A stretch of DNA of 64,000 nucleotides from Antedon mediterranea (taxonomy: Eukaryota > Echinodermata > Crinoidea > Comatulida > Antedonidae): positions 28,856,912-28,920,911 of the forward strand of contig NC_092675.1 in NCBI RefSeq assembly GCF_964355755.1, written 5' to 3'. A program made the translations under genes and the position numbers. The notes beneath the pieces are model-generated. The model was given only the letters and a program-made list of their open reading frames with translations, had not been told where the DNA came from and ran no database searches. How positions within the stretch are numbered: the stretch's first letter is position 1; the number at the start of each line of letters is the position of its first letter. Below are positions 52,326-63,995 of this stretch, in pieces.

Positions 52326-52533
52326 TACAAGCTGATTATCAAACGGAAGTAATTGAACATCACATACAAATTATCAATGCCATGTGATATGAAATCAACC
52401 AATAAGGTGGCAAAGATATACGTAAGTTTGTTATAAATTTAACTACTCTACCATGATCTAAGCAGTGACAATTGAAGAACAAAACAAGAATTGTGTCCAA
52501 ATTTTCTTGGGAAAATTAGAATAACACTGACAG

Positions 52534-52542
52534 TATATAAAG
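52534..52542 (+). promoter_or_regulatory. TATA box of R6
   Basis: TATATAAAG about 130 bases before the MLF start codon, in a stretch (CACTGACAGTATATAAAGTT) conserved at 63,874-63,892 ahead of the truncated next copy. TTGTTGTTTATAG just before the ATG could also be a splice acceptor of a 5' UTR intron. Confidence 0.6.
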
Positions 52543-52674
52543 TTTACATGCTATTTTAATGAATCAATTGTGTATGAAAGCCTTTACTGTAAATACTCAA
52601 GTGGACTAGCTGCTGCAATTTGTTGTTTATAGATTAAACTGAATACAATGAACAGGAATCGTGGACTAGATACA

Positions 52675-54231
52675 ATGTTGTTTCAATGCTTTTCAACAAT
52701 ACAACTTGGAAAATTATTTATGGTTACTTGCTATTTACATGTTGTTTCATCTGAGCAAACACACCAACCATTTATAAAAGAGGAAATCCCAAAAATAAGC
52801 ATAAGTACTGAAGATAAGACTTATTTTGCTGGCCAAGAACTTACTTTCACTTGTGAATTTGAATGGTTTCAAACACGTATCCACCAAATAGACATACAGC
52901 TTTCACAAAATGGTTCTTTTTTACCTAAAGATTCAGTTAAGATTGTTACAGGTTTCTCAACTGGGGATTACAGTATACAGGATTTTACAGTAATAATTTT
53001 AAATCTCACAAGGTCTCACACGGGATCATACAAATGTGTCTATGATAATGGTATGTATGTAATATCTGAGCAAGAGAAATCAGTTACAGTTTGGCCAATT
53101 CCAGTGAATCCTAAATGTACATCTTTGCAGCCATTTTATTTTGAAGGACAAGAAGTTAGCATCAAATGTGAAGCTATTGCTACATACCCAAACATTAAAC
53201 TAATATGGATCTCAGATAATGGCACTTATAAAAATCATCACATCATAACATTCTTTGCTAAAAAAGACATGAATGGGTCTGAATATCGATGTTTAACAAA
53301 TGTACCATCATGGAGCTCAAAAATATTTGATTGTAAAATTACAATTTTTGTCACAAATATTGAGATTGTTGTTGAAAATAATTTTACGTTGGGACAACCA
53401 GCAACATTAGAATGCATTGTGGGTAACACCACTCAAGTACTCAACTATACTTGGACATCAGAAAAAAGTAGTTTAAAAAGAGGAATTAAACAAAATCCAA
53501 ATTGTACAAATATCAATGGTGGTAGCAGCAAAAATACCAACTGTCCAACATTAGGTGATGAGAAGATACTGAAGATTGAGAAAGTGACAGCTGATATGAA
53601 CAATGCTGTTATCACTTGTGAGGTACAAAGGTACAATGTTATTGGAAGAAACTCTAGTATACTTACTGTAAATGAACTACCTACTGTAGAACCTACAACA
53701 GATACAATAACTATAGAAACTACAATTCTGAAAACTAAGCAAACTAGAAATGGACTAAATACACACAAACCTACAAATACTGATCATAACAATAACATTC
53801 AGAGTGGCAATGACAATAACAATATGATTTATGTCATCTTTGCTATTTTTGGATCTCTGATGTTATTGATATTTCAAATCTACATTCTGGTTATTTGCTT
53901 CCATCGTTTTAAGGCATCAAATCAAAGTGTTCATCAGGTTGGTACAACTCCACCTACTATCAGCTATGTCAATGACTCTTACAAATCAGTGCCATTCTCC
54001 ACAAATGCACCATCTACATCAGACAATACACAATCCCATGGTGACATTATTTTCAATAATCTTAAGAAACAAGGGAATGCTGAATTTCATATTTATCAGG
54101 AAATCAACACAACGTCTGATGACATCACTGGTGACTACCTAATTCCTTTGACAATAGTTAAACAATTTGATCACAGCTCTAATTGTGAACAAAATATAAA
54201 AGATATTAAATACAAAGAAACAAGCCTGTGA
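52675..54231 (+). CDS. Ig receptor R6, tail truncated by frameshift
   Basis: 518 residues from MLF at 52,675; the frame is open from an ATG at 52,648, and either may be used. Signal peptide MLFQCFSTIQLGKLFMVTCY, Ig1 (YFAGQELTFTC), Ig2 (VWPIPVNPKC, YFEGQEVSIKC, nearly identical to R2), Ig3 (LGQPATLEC ... VITCEVQRY), stalk, membrane segment LMLLIFQIYILVICFHRF. The tail keeps the first module (YQEI...DDITGDYLIPL) but one extra A at about 54,220 gives YKETSL and a stop. The second module (YHDT...DDVTDG) and an ITIM-like SLYLEV remnant follow out of frame. It is mosaic: R2-like ectodomain, R5/R7-like membrane and tail. Confidence 0.78.
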   Translation: MLFQCFSTIQLGKLFMVTCYLHVVSSEQTHQPFIKEEIPKISISTEDKTYFAGQELTFTCEFEWFQTRIHQIDIQLSQNGSFLPKDSVKIVTGFSTGDYSIQDFTVIILNLTRSHTGSYKCVYDNGMYVISEQEKSVTVWPIPVNPKCTSLQPFYFEGQEVSIKCEAIATYPNIKLIWISDNGTYKNHHIITFFAKKDMNGSEYRCLTNVPSWSSKIFDCKITIFVTNIEIVVENNFTLGQPATLECIVGNTTQVLNYTWTSEKSSLKRGIKQNPNCTNINGGSSKNTNCPTLGDEKILKIEKVTADMNNAVITCEVQRYNVIGRNSSILTVNELPTVEPTTDTITIETTILKTKQTRNGLNTHKPTNTDHNNNIQSGNDNNNMIYVIFAIFGSLMLLIFQIYILVICFHRFKASNQSVHQVGTTPPTISYVNDSYKSVPFSTNAPSTSDNTQSHGDIIFNNLKKQGNAEFHIYQEINTTSDDITGDYLIPLTIVKQFDHSSNCEQNIKDIKYKETSL

Positions 54232-55057
54232 AGAAATGGTTAAGGCAACAAATAATTTGGAAGTTGACAACACAACTGATGACCATGTTAATTTACACAC
54301 TTATCATGACACAAGCACAACTTTTGATGATGTCACTGATGGATGTGAAGAACAAGCCTGAAAAGCAATGTTAGATCCCATTAAAAAATAATATGACCAA
54401 TTCTCTTTATCTAGAGGTATATATAACATTTACATATTAGGATATGTTAAACATCAAATTTTAAACTCTTTAATATCATTGTTTTTATTTCATAAATCTC
54501 CTGAAGTAGAAGATGAAGTTGATTGTTAGTGAATATAACAATACTAAAAGAAACTAAAAACTACTATTTGAAAAGATTACAAATTAAATTCTTTAGTTTA
54601 TTTAGTTCAGCTTATAATCTGAGCTCCATCTTCTATTTCCTTCTTATATATAATGATTATGAAAAAGTAAATTGTCAACAATTTTAAGGTAAAAACTAGA
54701 TAATTTTTCTCATCAAACAACATTGAAAACTAAACTGTAACAATAAAAAACATGCCTGCTAATTCTTTTTTGTTGATATTAAAAGTGAATTAAACTCTAT
54801 ATCTGGAAAGAGTTTCAGGCTGATATATTTAGATGTTTTAGTATTTTTTAAGCAAAGATTAAAACAAATTATGTACAAAATATTCTAAAAGTAGAATTGA
54901 TACACTTAAATCGTTAAATTTGGAACCAATTATATTTTGAATACTATAAGTGTATTTTTCATGCATACATGACAAATTGCCAAGAACATTAATTGTATTT
55001 CTGATATCACTTTATGTTTTTAATTATTGAATTAAAACAAGTTGTTTATTTGGCACG
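54232..55057 (+). pseudogene. out-of-frame tail remainder of R6 and shared 3' block
   Basis: To about 54,420 the sequence still encodes the second tyrosine module and SLYLEV in another frame. The shared 3' block follows at 54,770-54,820. No independent gene. Confidence 0.6.
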
Positions 55058-55250
55058 TAAAGCATAAGATTGATTGGCTGAAAACAAACCAATAACAGAC
55101 AAGTGCTTTAGCTATATACAAGTATATTTGTACATTCACAACTAGAATTATCTTATTGAATTGTTATGATAATGCTATAAAAGACCAGTTCTTGAAATAG
55201 TTATTTCATTCTTACTAAAACTGGACTATACATTAAAGCTGCTGTTCACA
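55058..55250 (+). promoter_or_regulatory. orphan receptor promoter copy
   Basis: Same block as upstream of R4 and R7 (GATTGATTGGCTGAAAACAA, ACCAATAAC, TAGCTATATACA), followed by a perfect TATAAAAG at 55,176-55,183 and the conserved ACTAAAACTGGACTATACAT. No receptor ORF follows. 55,705-55,722 holds a short relic (CATACAGAGCAGCTTCC) of the R1/R2 tyrosine ladder. Confidence 0.55.
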
Positions 55251-56576
55251 TGGCCTAGCTAGGCTAGACCTAAAGACCATCCAGCTACTTAGATAGTGCA
55301 TTTCTCTCTTTTTATCCTAATTTACCATAAACATATATTTAAAACAAAGGAATGACCTGGTTTAATGTTTTTAAAGTAATATTTAATCATTCTGTTTACA
55401 AAACGTTAACAATTGTAGGGAATGGGGCTTTAATTGATTGAATACAATTGTATACAGAGGGCGCTATATAATAATTGACTAGGCCTACTAATATGAAACT
55501 GATATTAAATAAAATAATTTTAAACTAATAAAAATAAAACTGCCTATAGCTGAAATTACAAAGAAACAAAACTATGTTTATTTAAATGTTATGTAAATAT
55601 CAGTGTTCTTGTTATTTAGTTTTATTAATTGAAGCAATCAAAGGGGACTACAGTAGTTGAAACAACTCAACTAAGTAAGCATAATAAATAGATATGAGGA
55701 CAAATCATACAGAGCAGCTTCCAGGGTTAGCACCGTACATTTCTTTAAAGTGAAGCAAATGTTGACTCTATATAAATGTTAATCTTTAATTTTAACTTTA
55801 TTTTTAACATTACATTTTTATTTGCTTTACCTATGGTGGTATAAATTACCTTTCCTGCAATTTTCTTCTGATATTTTGGATAAACGAAATAATATCTCGA
55901 TATTTCTAATTTCTTTTAAAATTCTTTTTCTTTCTTTATAAATTACCAGAAGAAAAAAAAAGAAAATATTCTAATATTGTTTTGCAGAATGTTTATATTA
56001 AAATGAATGTATAGTTTAATGAATGAAATAATGAGTTGGCATCGTATTTTCCGCCTTTGGCACGTCTGACATACCCATGTTTACTATTATAAATACTAAT
56101 ATTACCTGCTATTTTAATTTTTAAATAGCACCCTCTATGGTTTGATGTATTAAAACAAATATTATAGCACCCTCTATAGTTTGGACATGATTTTGTAAAA
56201 CCTCCCGATATTTTATTTTTCAAAGTTAAGAGGTCTGACTCACAGCATGGAAAGTCACATAATTTAGCCTAGCAAACAATGTGTATTAGGGTCTACCAAT
56301 ATTCTAATATAATAATTTTGCATCATTATCTGGGACAATTAAAATGGAGAATATTTCATAGGATTTCCAACTTTAAAAGAAGTTCTTGTTGACTATACTG
56401 TTACTGTCTTATCATAATAATAAACCTACACAGTGCAATTTATAAAGATGTAACAATAGATGAAGTGCACATAAAACAGTTTCGATGGGATATAAATGTA
56501 TTTAAAGTATTAACATTCAAAATTTGAACAGAGTATAAAAAAATAAATAATATTTACAGAATGTAGAAACTTGACT
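55251..56576. other. intergenic, no gene
   Basis: Contains the dispersed repeat at 55,317-55,435 (also at 20.6 kb), a TAGCACCCTCTATA motif occurring twice near 56,130 and 56,165, and from 56,305 the block duplicated from 46,070. Confidence 0.5.
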
Positions 56577-56725
56577 AAAAGCACGAGATTGATTGGCTGA
56601 GAATAAACCAATTACAATCAAGTGCTTGTAGCTATATACAACGCAACAAAAGTGACACCTACAGTAGCATCTTACTGTAAGACTCGGGCAAAGATTTATG
56701 TGATAATGCTGTAAAAGGAGTTCTT
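56577..56725 (+). promoter_or_regulatory. conserved upstream block of R7
   Basis: GATTGATTGGCTGAGAATAA, ACCAATTACAATCAA, TAGCTATATACA, then GCTGTAAAAGG in the TATA position (changed from TATAAAAG at 55.18 kb). About 240 bases before the R7 start codon. Confidence 0.55.
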
Positions 56726-56962
56726 GTCGTATTTATTTATACTTTACTAAAACTGGACTATACATTTAAGTTGCATTTTGATTGCTTATTTTGATTGCTT
56801 TTAACTTCATTTCTACATTTGAATGTCATTCCTAATTTAAATGAACTGTATGCAGCAAGAAAAACAAGGAATGTTGGAAATTGCAGGACTAAAGAGAAAC
56901 AGAGACAGGTGAAAAATATAGTACAGTACATTTTATAGAAGGCATACATCCATGTTGATGCA

Positions 56963-58549
56963 ATGTTGTCACCAAAGTCAGTTTTAGTGAACTCGTTGAT
57001 ACTATTTACAACTTGCTGTTATTGCCAAGATTCCTATAGCTATGTACAACCACTGCCTGAACCAAGTGTTGACATTTTCATTCCGGTAGGAACATCCTTT
57101 GTTGGTAATAATTTAACTATTTCTTGTGAATATAAATACATTGACAACTTCCATAAGAAACACATTGTACTTTTACACAATAGTAACATTATTGAGATAC
57201 ACTTTTTTGACTATCGAATAAACAAAGACCTTTTTAAAAGAATATATGAATTGAAAAATCTTTTAAACAATAACTCTGGATCATACAAATGTGCATATAA
57301 TACTAGCAACAAGTCTATTATTCCATCTGAAGAAAAAGTTATTAAAGTTTGGTCGAAACCAGAGAATCCCAAATGCAAAGTTTCTCCACAATTCTATTTT
57401 GAAGGACAAGAAGTGACATTAACATGTGAAACCAGTGGTACATATCCAGAATTTACCTTAAAATGGGGACTTGATCAACCCACTTCAAAAAATCAAGTTA
57501 CAAAAATCGTAACTGCGATGAAAAATATTAATGGTTCTGAACATCAATGTATCTTGAATGTACAGAATTCAGTTAAACATTGTCAAATCATTATTAAAAT
57601 ACATAATGTACACATTTTTGGTAATAATGTTTCATTTGGTCAACCAGCAATTTTGCAATGCATTGTGTCTGGTATGAATAATACCATTCTAGAACTCAAC
57701 TATACATGGACATCAGAATCTGAAAGTTTAAAGAGAATAATGGAAATGGAAAAAAGAAATACAAGTTGTAAGAATATCAACGGTAACAACAAAGACTGCC
57801 AAACATTTGGAGAAGACAAGATCCTAAACTTTGAGAAAGTGACAGCTGATATGAACAATGCTGTTATCACTTGTGAGGTACAAGGGTACAATGTTATTGG
57901 AAGAAACTCTAGTATACTTACTGTAAATGGACTACCTACTGTAGAACCTACAAGATATAGAGCTACGACAGAAAAAGATACACAAGAAAATACAAAAAGT
58001 AAGGAGAACAGTGACAATGAGACTTACAATGAAAGCAACAACAATGTTACTTATATATATGTCATTGTTGCTTTTTTTTGATCTCTGATGTTATTGATAT
58101 TTCAAATCTATATTCTAGTTATTTGCTTCCATTGTTTTAAGGCATCAAATCAAATTGTTCCTCAGGTTGGCACAACTCCAGCTACTATCAGCTATGTCAA
58201 TGACTCTTACAGAGCCTTGCCATTGTCCACCAGTGCACCATCTACATCAGACAATGCACAATCTCATGGTGATATTATTTTAAATAATCTGAAGAAAGAA
58301 AAGAATGCTGAATTCCATATTTATCAGGATATCAACACAACGTCTGATGACATTAAAGATGATTACCTAATTCCTTTGACAATAGTTAAACAATTTGATA
58401 ACGGCCCTAAATGTCAAGAAAATATAAGAGATATTGAACATGAGGAAGAAACTTGTCAAGGAATGGTAAAGTCAACAAGCAATCTTGAAGTTGACAACAC
58501 AGATGAAATTGTTGATTTACATACTTATTATAACATCAGCAACTTTTGA
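56963..58549 (+). pseudogene. Ig receptor R7, in-frame TGA in the membrane segment
   Basis: MLS start and signal peptide nearly identical to R4, then three Ig domains close to R4. At 58,079-58,081 a TGA replaces the GGA of R6 (VIVAFF-stop-SLMLLIF). The same frame then continues through the membrane remainder, KASNQIVPQVGTT and first module (YQDI...DDIKDDYLIPL) to HTYYNISNF and a stop caused by a small deletion in the second module. It is a composite: the first two thirds are R4-like, the last third R5-like. Readthrough would restore a receptor of about 528 residues; otherwise the product is tail-less. Pseudogene or disrupted allele. Confidence 0.75.
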
Positions 58550-58604
58550 TAAATATTCACAGATGATAAATTACTCCTATCTATAGAACCATAGTCTGAC
58601 TATA

Positions 58605-61600
58605 TACTCTAGTAGCTAGATCAACTTTCGTATGCACTTTGAGGTCCAGAGAATTTGACTTCAGAAATTGGTTTAGGGTGGTCAAACAATCATTTTTGGC
58701 TTGGTTACACATTTTGAAAATGTGGCGAAAGGTCAAAAGGTCAGGGTGAAAGGTCATAAGACCAAACACCAATATGTCCTTAAATCTGAACAACCACTGG
58801 TCACAGCGAAGTAATTTTGGTCTCAAATTGATCAGAAGGTATACATTTATATTCAGTCTAATGGGACATTTTAGTTTAAAATGACCGGAAATGCCATTTC
58901 TGACCTTTGACCCACAACCCAGGGCATGTATTTATCTCCGTAACTACTGGTCGTAGACACTTTGAATTTGGTTTTAAATTGTTCGAAATATATATTTTGT
59001 TATTTGAAAAACATTTTGAAAAATGTTACAAAAGGTCAAAGGGTCAGGGTCAAGGGTTATATAAACAAATAAATAAAGGTACTTGTATCTCGGCAACCAC
59101 TGGTCGCAGCAAGTCAATTTTGGTCTCAAAATGTTCAGAAGGCATGCATTTATATTCCGTCTAATGGGGCATTTTAGTAAAAAATTATCAGAAATGCCAT
59201 TTCTGACCTTTGACCCACATACCAGGGCATCTTCATATCTCTGTAAGTACTGGTCATAGAAACTTAAATTTGGTATCAAATTGTTCGAAATATACATATT
59301 TACATTCATTGTAATAGAAAATGTGGTTAAAAGATGAACAGAAAATACTATTACTAATGTTTCAAACAAAAAACATATCTCTACACAACTTATCCTTAGA
59401 CAGTAATGTTATGCAATATGATACTTTAAATTGTTTCAATTTCAAGTAGGCCTACTAGTTATTGCTGTCCACGAGAACATTTTGATATAAACGTCAAGCT
59501 CAACAGTTCTTTTCAGAATGCTAGAAGTAACTTGCCATGTGTATCCGATTAAACGCCCCGGGCATTTATTGTTCAAAAGGGTTTTTAGGGGGAGGGGAGG
59601 CATCTTTATTTGGGGTATAATATGGTAACATGTATAATCAAATAAATACCACCTAGATGTAAAAAAATACAGCACAATTACTATAAAAAAATGATAACAT
59701 TATGTCAAAATGCTTGGTAAATTGTAGATTATGGTAATTAATGAAATGTGTTGTGATACAATTATTTTGTAAATGCATGTGGCGGAGCGTTTATTCCACA
59801 TGATGTTCTATTGGAGGGAATGGAGGCTTTTATTCAAAGCGGGTGTTAATTCGAATAAATACTCGAGCTCAACAGTTAAGAATGCTAGAAGTAACTTACT
59901 ATAGTTACCCGAATAAAAGGTCCGGGCATTTAGTTATTCAGGGAAGGCGTTTATTTTGTTTGGGTGTATTAATGGTAACATGTATAATCAAATAAATACA
60001 CCCCAGATAAAAAAAAAAAAAATTAATATAATAAGAATAATAACGGGATTAAACCTCATTCTATCCTGTTGCAAGTACAATCATGTAATAAAAGGTATAG
60101 GAGACCACAATAATAGACCAAGTCATTGTCATTATTACGTAACACTGTTGCATAATAGTTTTGAATGTTACCGACAAAACTTATACATAATATGTATAAG
60201 TTTTGTCGGTGTATATATTATACACGTCTGTTCCCAGTGTAGATAATAAAACAATATATGTTTCTGGAGATTTATTATCAATACCACTAGAAACTTTGAC
60301 ATGTTTTAGGTACTGAATTCATTGACAATAAAAGCATCAGAAGTTATCATGATAAAATCACACTACAACACTGTACTACAGTACACAAGGGTGTTTTCAG
60401 GAAAGCTGGACATATTGTACAATAGTAATGAAGCTATGTATTGGCATTTAAAAATATGCAAAAGATTGTTGTCAAATTGTAGTCACAAACAAACAGATGA
60501 TAGAATGAAGATCCGTTATGAGTGCAATTGTGTCAGGATAATGATATGTCATTGTTTTATATCATTATACTGGAAGAGAAGATCCATTTAATGTTATCTA
60601 TGACAGTGTCACTTTTATTCTAAAAGACAGAAACATTTCGTTAAAAAGCATAAAGAAGAAGAAAACGAATCATGTAAAGTACCTTTTATCAGTTGAGAAA
60701 CGAATTATAATTATTAAAATTAGAGTATTTATTCGAATTAACACCCGCTTTGAATAAAAGCCTCTCTCAAATAAAGGCCACCATTCCCTCTAATAGAACA
60801 CCATTTGGAATACGCCCGCCACATGCATTTACACAATAATTGTATCACAACACATTACATTAACTACCATAATCTACAATTTACCAAGCATTTTTTTCAC
60901 TTTTTGATATTAATTGTGCTGTATTTTTTTTTACATCTAGGTGGTATTTATTTGATTATACATATTACCATATTATACCACAAATAAAGATGCCTCTCCT
61001 GCCCCTAAAAACCCCTTTGAACAATGCCCGGGGAGTTTAATCGGATACACATGGCAAGTTACTTCTAGCATTCTGAAAAGAACTGTTGAGCTTGACGTTT
61101 CTATCAAAATGTTCTTGGGGACAGCAATAACTAGCACTTGAAATTGAAACTTGAAATTGAAATCAGTTATTGCATAACATTACTGTCTAAGGATAAGTTA
61201 TGTAGAGATATGTTTTTTGTTTGAAACATTAGTAATAGTATTTCTGTTCATCTTTTAACCACATTTTCTATTACAATGAATGTAAATATGTATATTTCGA
61301 ACAATTTGATACCAAATTTAAGTTTCTACGACCAGTACTTACAGAGATATGAAGATGCCATGATATGTGGGTCAAAGGTCAGAAATGGCATTTGTGATCA
61401 TTTTTGACTAAAATGTCCCATTAGATTGAATATGAAAGCATACCTTCTGAACATTTTGAGACTAAAATTGACTTGCTGCGACGAGTGGTTGCCGAGATAC
61501 AAGTATCTATTTTTATTTGTTCATATAACCTTTGACCTTGACCCTTTGACCTTTTGTAACATTTTTAAAAATGTGCTACAAATAATAAATATTTATTTTA

Positions 61601-61978
61601 AACAATTTAAGACCAAATTTAAGTGTCTACGATCAGTAGTTACGGAGATACATACATGCCCTGAGGTGTGGGTCAAAGGTCAGAAATGGCATTTCCGGTC
61701 ATTTTTGACTAAAATGTCCCATTAGACTGAATATAAATGTATACCTTCTGATCAATTTGAGACCAAAATTACTTCGCTGTGACCAGTGGTTGTTCAGATT
61801 TTAGGACATATTGGTGTTTGGTCTTATGACCTTTCACCCTGACCTTTTGACCTTTCGCCACATTTTCAAAATATGTAACCAAGCCAAAAATGATTGTTTG
61901 ACCACCCTAAACCAATTTCTGAAGTCAAATTCTCTGGACCTCAAAGTGCATACGAAAGTTGATCTAGCTACTAGAGTA
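58605..61978. mobile_element. 3.37-kb fold-back element with about 1.26-kb inverted arms
   Basis: Left arm 58,605 to about 59,866 and right arm about 60,722 to 61,978 are near-perfect reverse complements, beginning TACTCTAGTAGCTAGATC. Each arm has a tandem pair of about 302-bp units (starts 58,709 and 59,011 in the left arm). Flanked by ATA (58,602-58,604; 61,979-61,981), present once at 50,553-50,555 in the duplicate block. The about 855-bp middle has no credible transposase, so it is non-autonomous. Confidence 0.85.
60170..60210. repeat. perfect palindrome near the centre of the fold-back element
   Basis: ACCGACAAAACTTATACATA and its exact reverse complement are separated by a single A. 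Lies in the middle segment between the two long arms and should extrude as a hairpin. Confidence 0.9.
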
Positions 61979-62639
61979 ATAATAGAACCTAAATATATAC
62001 TGTATTGAACTTGAAGAACACTCTTGTAAAGTAAAGATTCGGGGATAAGCCCACCTATTCTCAAAGGATAAGGAGGACACCCATTCCCATAGATTCCTCT
62101 TCCAGGACGGTGGTCAATGCAGCCGGTGGTCAATGCAGCCGGCACTCAGATCATTTTAGGCACATTAATAAAGATCCTGAGATGACAGCCCTTTTCTTGA
62201 GTAATTTATAAAATGTAAATATTTTGGATAGATTAAATATACTATTAGCACATTAATAATTAATAAAATGTTTACTTTTTTCTGATGATAGTGTAATAAT
62301 AAGGAACTGCTTATTTGTGAAAAAGATTGTATAAACATTTCATGCAAATTAACAATAAAAACTAAACTGTAGCAGTCACTGGTATCTTTAAATTGTTTTG
62401 TTTCCTTCTTTTGCATGTTGATGTTCCTAAAACAAATAAAACTGAAAGTGAAATAAAGTGTAGACATCTGACGACAGTTTTAGACTACCATTTGTTTAAA
62501 CTATTGCTCACATCATATTACTTATACATTTTTCAATTATTTGTTCAGCAAAACCATTAAATTATTTTTATTGAAAATGTTGGAATTTTAGTGGTATATT
62601 CAAATAAAAATAAAGAAACAAAACTATGTAACACATTAG

Positions 62640-62720
62640 ACAAAAGTATTGATTTACACAGTTATTATAACAACTTAACTCCAGTAAATTTGGTAGAGCA
62701 AGTTGAGGTGCAAATTCTAA
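62640..62720 (+). pseudogene. relic of Ig receptor tail
   Basis: Encodes SIDLHSYYNNLTPVNLVEQV, a decayed form of the second module (VDLHTYYDIST ... TPVSLLEQV in R1) with the DDVTD core deleted. A shorter version survives at 51,405-51,440. Confidence 0.65.
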
Positions 62721-63881
62721 ACCCTGTTGCTCTTTCTCATTCTCATTAGCAAAACTACATTTATCTTGAGAATATTGATACATGTATAAAACATAAACAT
62801 TTTGAATGTTACAAGCACATTAAAATGTGCTTGTAAAAAATCCCGAAATATTATTGTACTAATTTAATTGTACAATAATACTGAGATTTTATACATATGT
62901 CAGGCAGTGGAGTCCGGTGGTTATCAAGAGGACACGGACATGTACTACTCATTCCCCTCAAATGAGTGCATTGGGTGCATTGCGTTATCCCAGTTAGCTT
63001 CACTATGTATGAGCTGAAAGGGTGTATCAAGTCATGCCATACAGTAATTTAAATAGTAACTTAAATTCCTAATTGGTTCCCACCCCATCCACCCCCATTT
63101 TAGTGGATTTTAATTTCGTATGTCTCATGGTCTTTTTATATTTGCTATTGTGATTTAAACTTTTTAGATTTGTAAACAATTTCATGTAATTCATAGCATG
63201 TTCTTATAGCTATTGCTTTGAATTGTTAATGTTTTTCAATATACTGCAAAAACTAAATACACACATAAGTAGCTTTTTTTATTTTAGAGTTAGAAAATGA
63301 TTATACTAAAAGAACTATATAGTTATACTTTAGAATTAAATGGTACAAATAATTGTTTTCTATGAGTTTAATGTAGAAAATATTGTTATTTTTTTGTGTA
63401 ATAAAAATAAAAAGCATAAAAATGCTCTCTCTATTAAATATAATACAAAAAACATTTAATAATTTCCTACCACATCTCTTGCATAATAATAGATCAGTAT
63501 TTCGTTGTTCATTTCGGTTTCGATCATAAACACAAAACCTGACACTGCCATCATGAGTTGATGTTATATGATTTTGGCTGAGCAATTATAGATGGCGCAC
63601 TATAGGTTTGCTTTTTCAATGGCATACTATTTTTCCATTGGAACTGTTGCGAGATAAAGCAACTCAAAATGTTTACAAGCTGATTTATAAATGGAAGTAT
63701 TTGAACATCACTTAAAAATTACCAATGCCATGTGATATGAAATCAACCAATAAGATGGCAAAGATATACTTAAGTTTGTTATAAATGTAACTACTCTACC
63801 ATGATCTAAGCAGTGACAATTGAAGAACAAAAGAAGAATTGTGTCCAACTTTTCTTGGGAAAATTAGAAAAACACTGACAG

Positions 63882-63890
63882 TATATAAAG
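63882..63890 (+). promoter_or_regulatory. TATA box of the next receptor copy
   Basis: TATATAAAG in the same context as at 52,534, about 115 bases before the ATG equivalent to that of R6. Confidence 0.55.
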
Positions 63891-63995
63891 TTTGTATGCT
63901 ATTTAAATGAATCAATCTTCTATGAAAGTTTTTACTGTAAATACTCAAGTGGACAAGCTGTTGTAATTTGTTGTTTATAGATTAAACTGAATACA

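Larger units (their letters stand above)
50438..52420. other. duplicated intergenic block with two retroposon insertions
   Basis: Parallels 58,520-58,604 plus 61,979-63,760. Unoccupied site for the fold-back element at 50,553-50,555. A receptor-tail relic at about 51,405-51,440 (TTATTATAACAACTTAACTC) matches 62,660-62,690. No intact gene. Confidence 0.7.
61979..63995. other. duplicated intergenic block upstream of the next receptor
   Basis: Parallels 50,556-52,647 without the two retroposon insertions. 62,640-62,720 is a receptor-tail relic (SIDLHSYYNNLTPVNLVEQV). The shared 3' block is at 62,420-62,480. No intact gene. TAGATGGCGCACTATAGG near 63,588 matches 51,926. Confidence 0.7.

Noticed and set aside
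58079-58081. TGA in R7 as a selenocysteine or programmed readthrough codon
   Set aside because: It lies in a membrane segment where the paralogue has GGA. No selenocysteine insertion element was recognised, and R4 is broken nearby by a different lesion, so simple decay is likelier.
60322-60591. 89-codon ORF in the middle of the fold-back element as a transposase
   Set aside because: No catalytic motif or zinc-binding pattern and too short; not claimed as coding.
58605-61978. Fold-back element as an assembly artefact (inverted haplotype join)
   Set aside because: It has defined ends, an ATA duplication, arms that differ at scattered positions, and a matching unoccupied site at 50,553, all typical of insertion.
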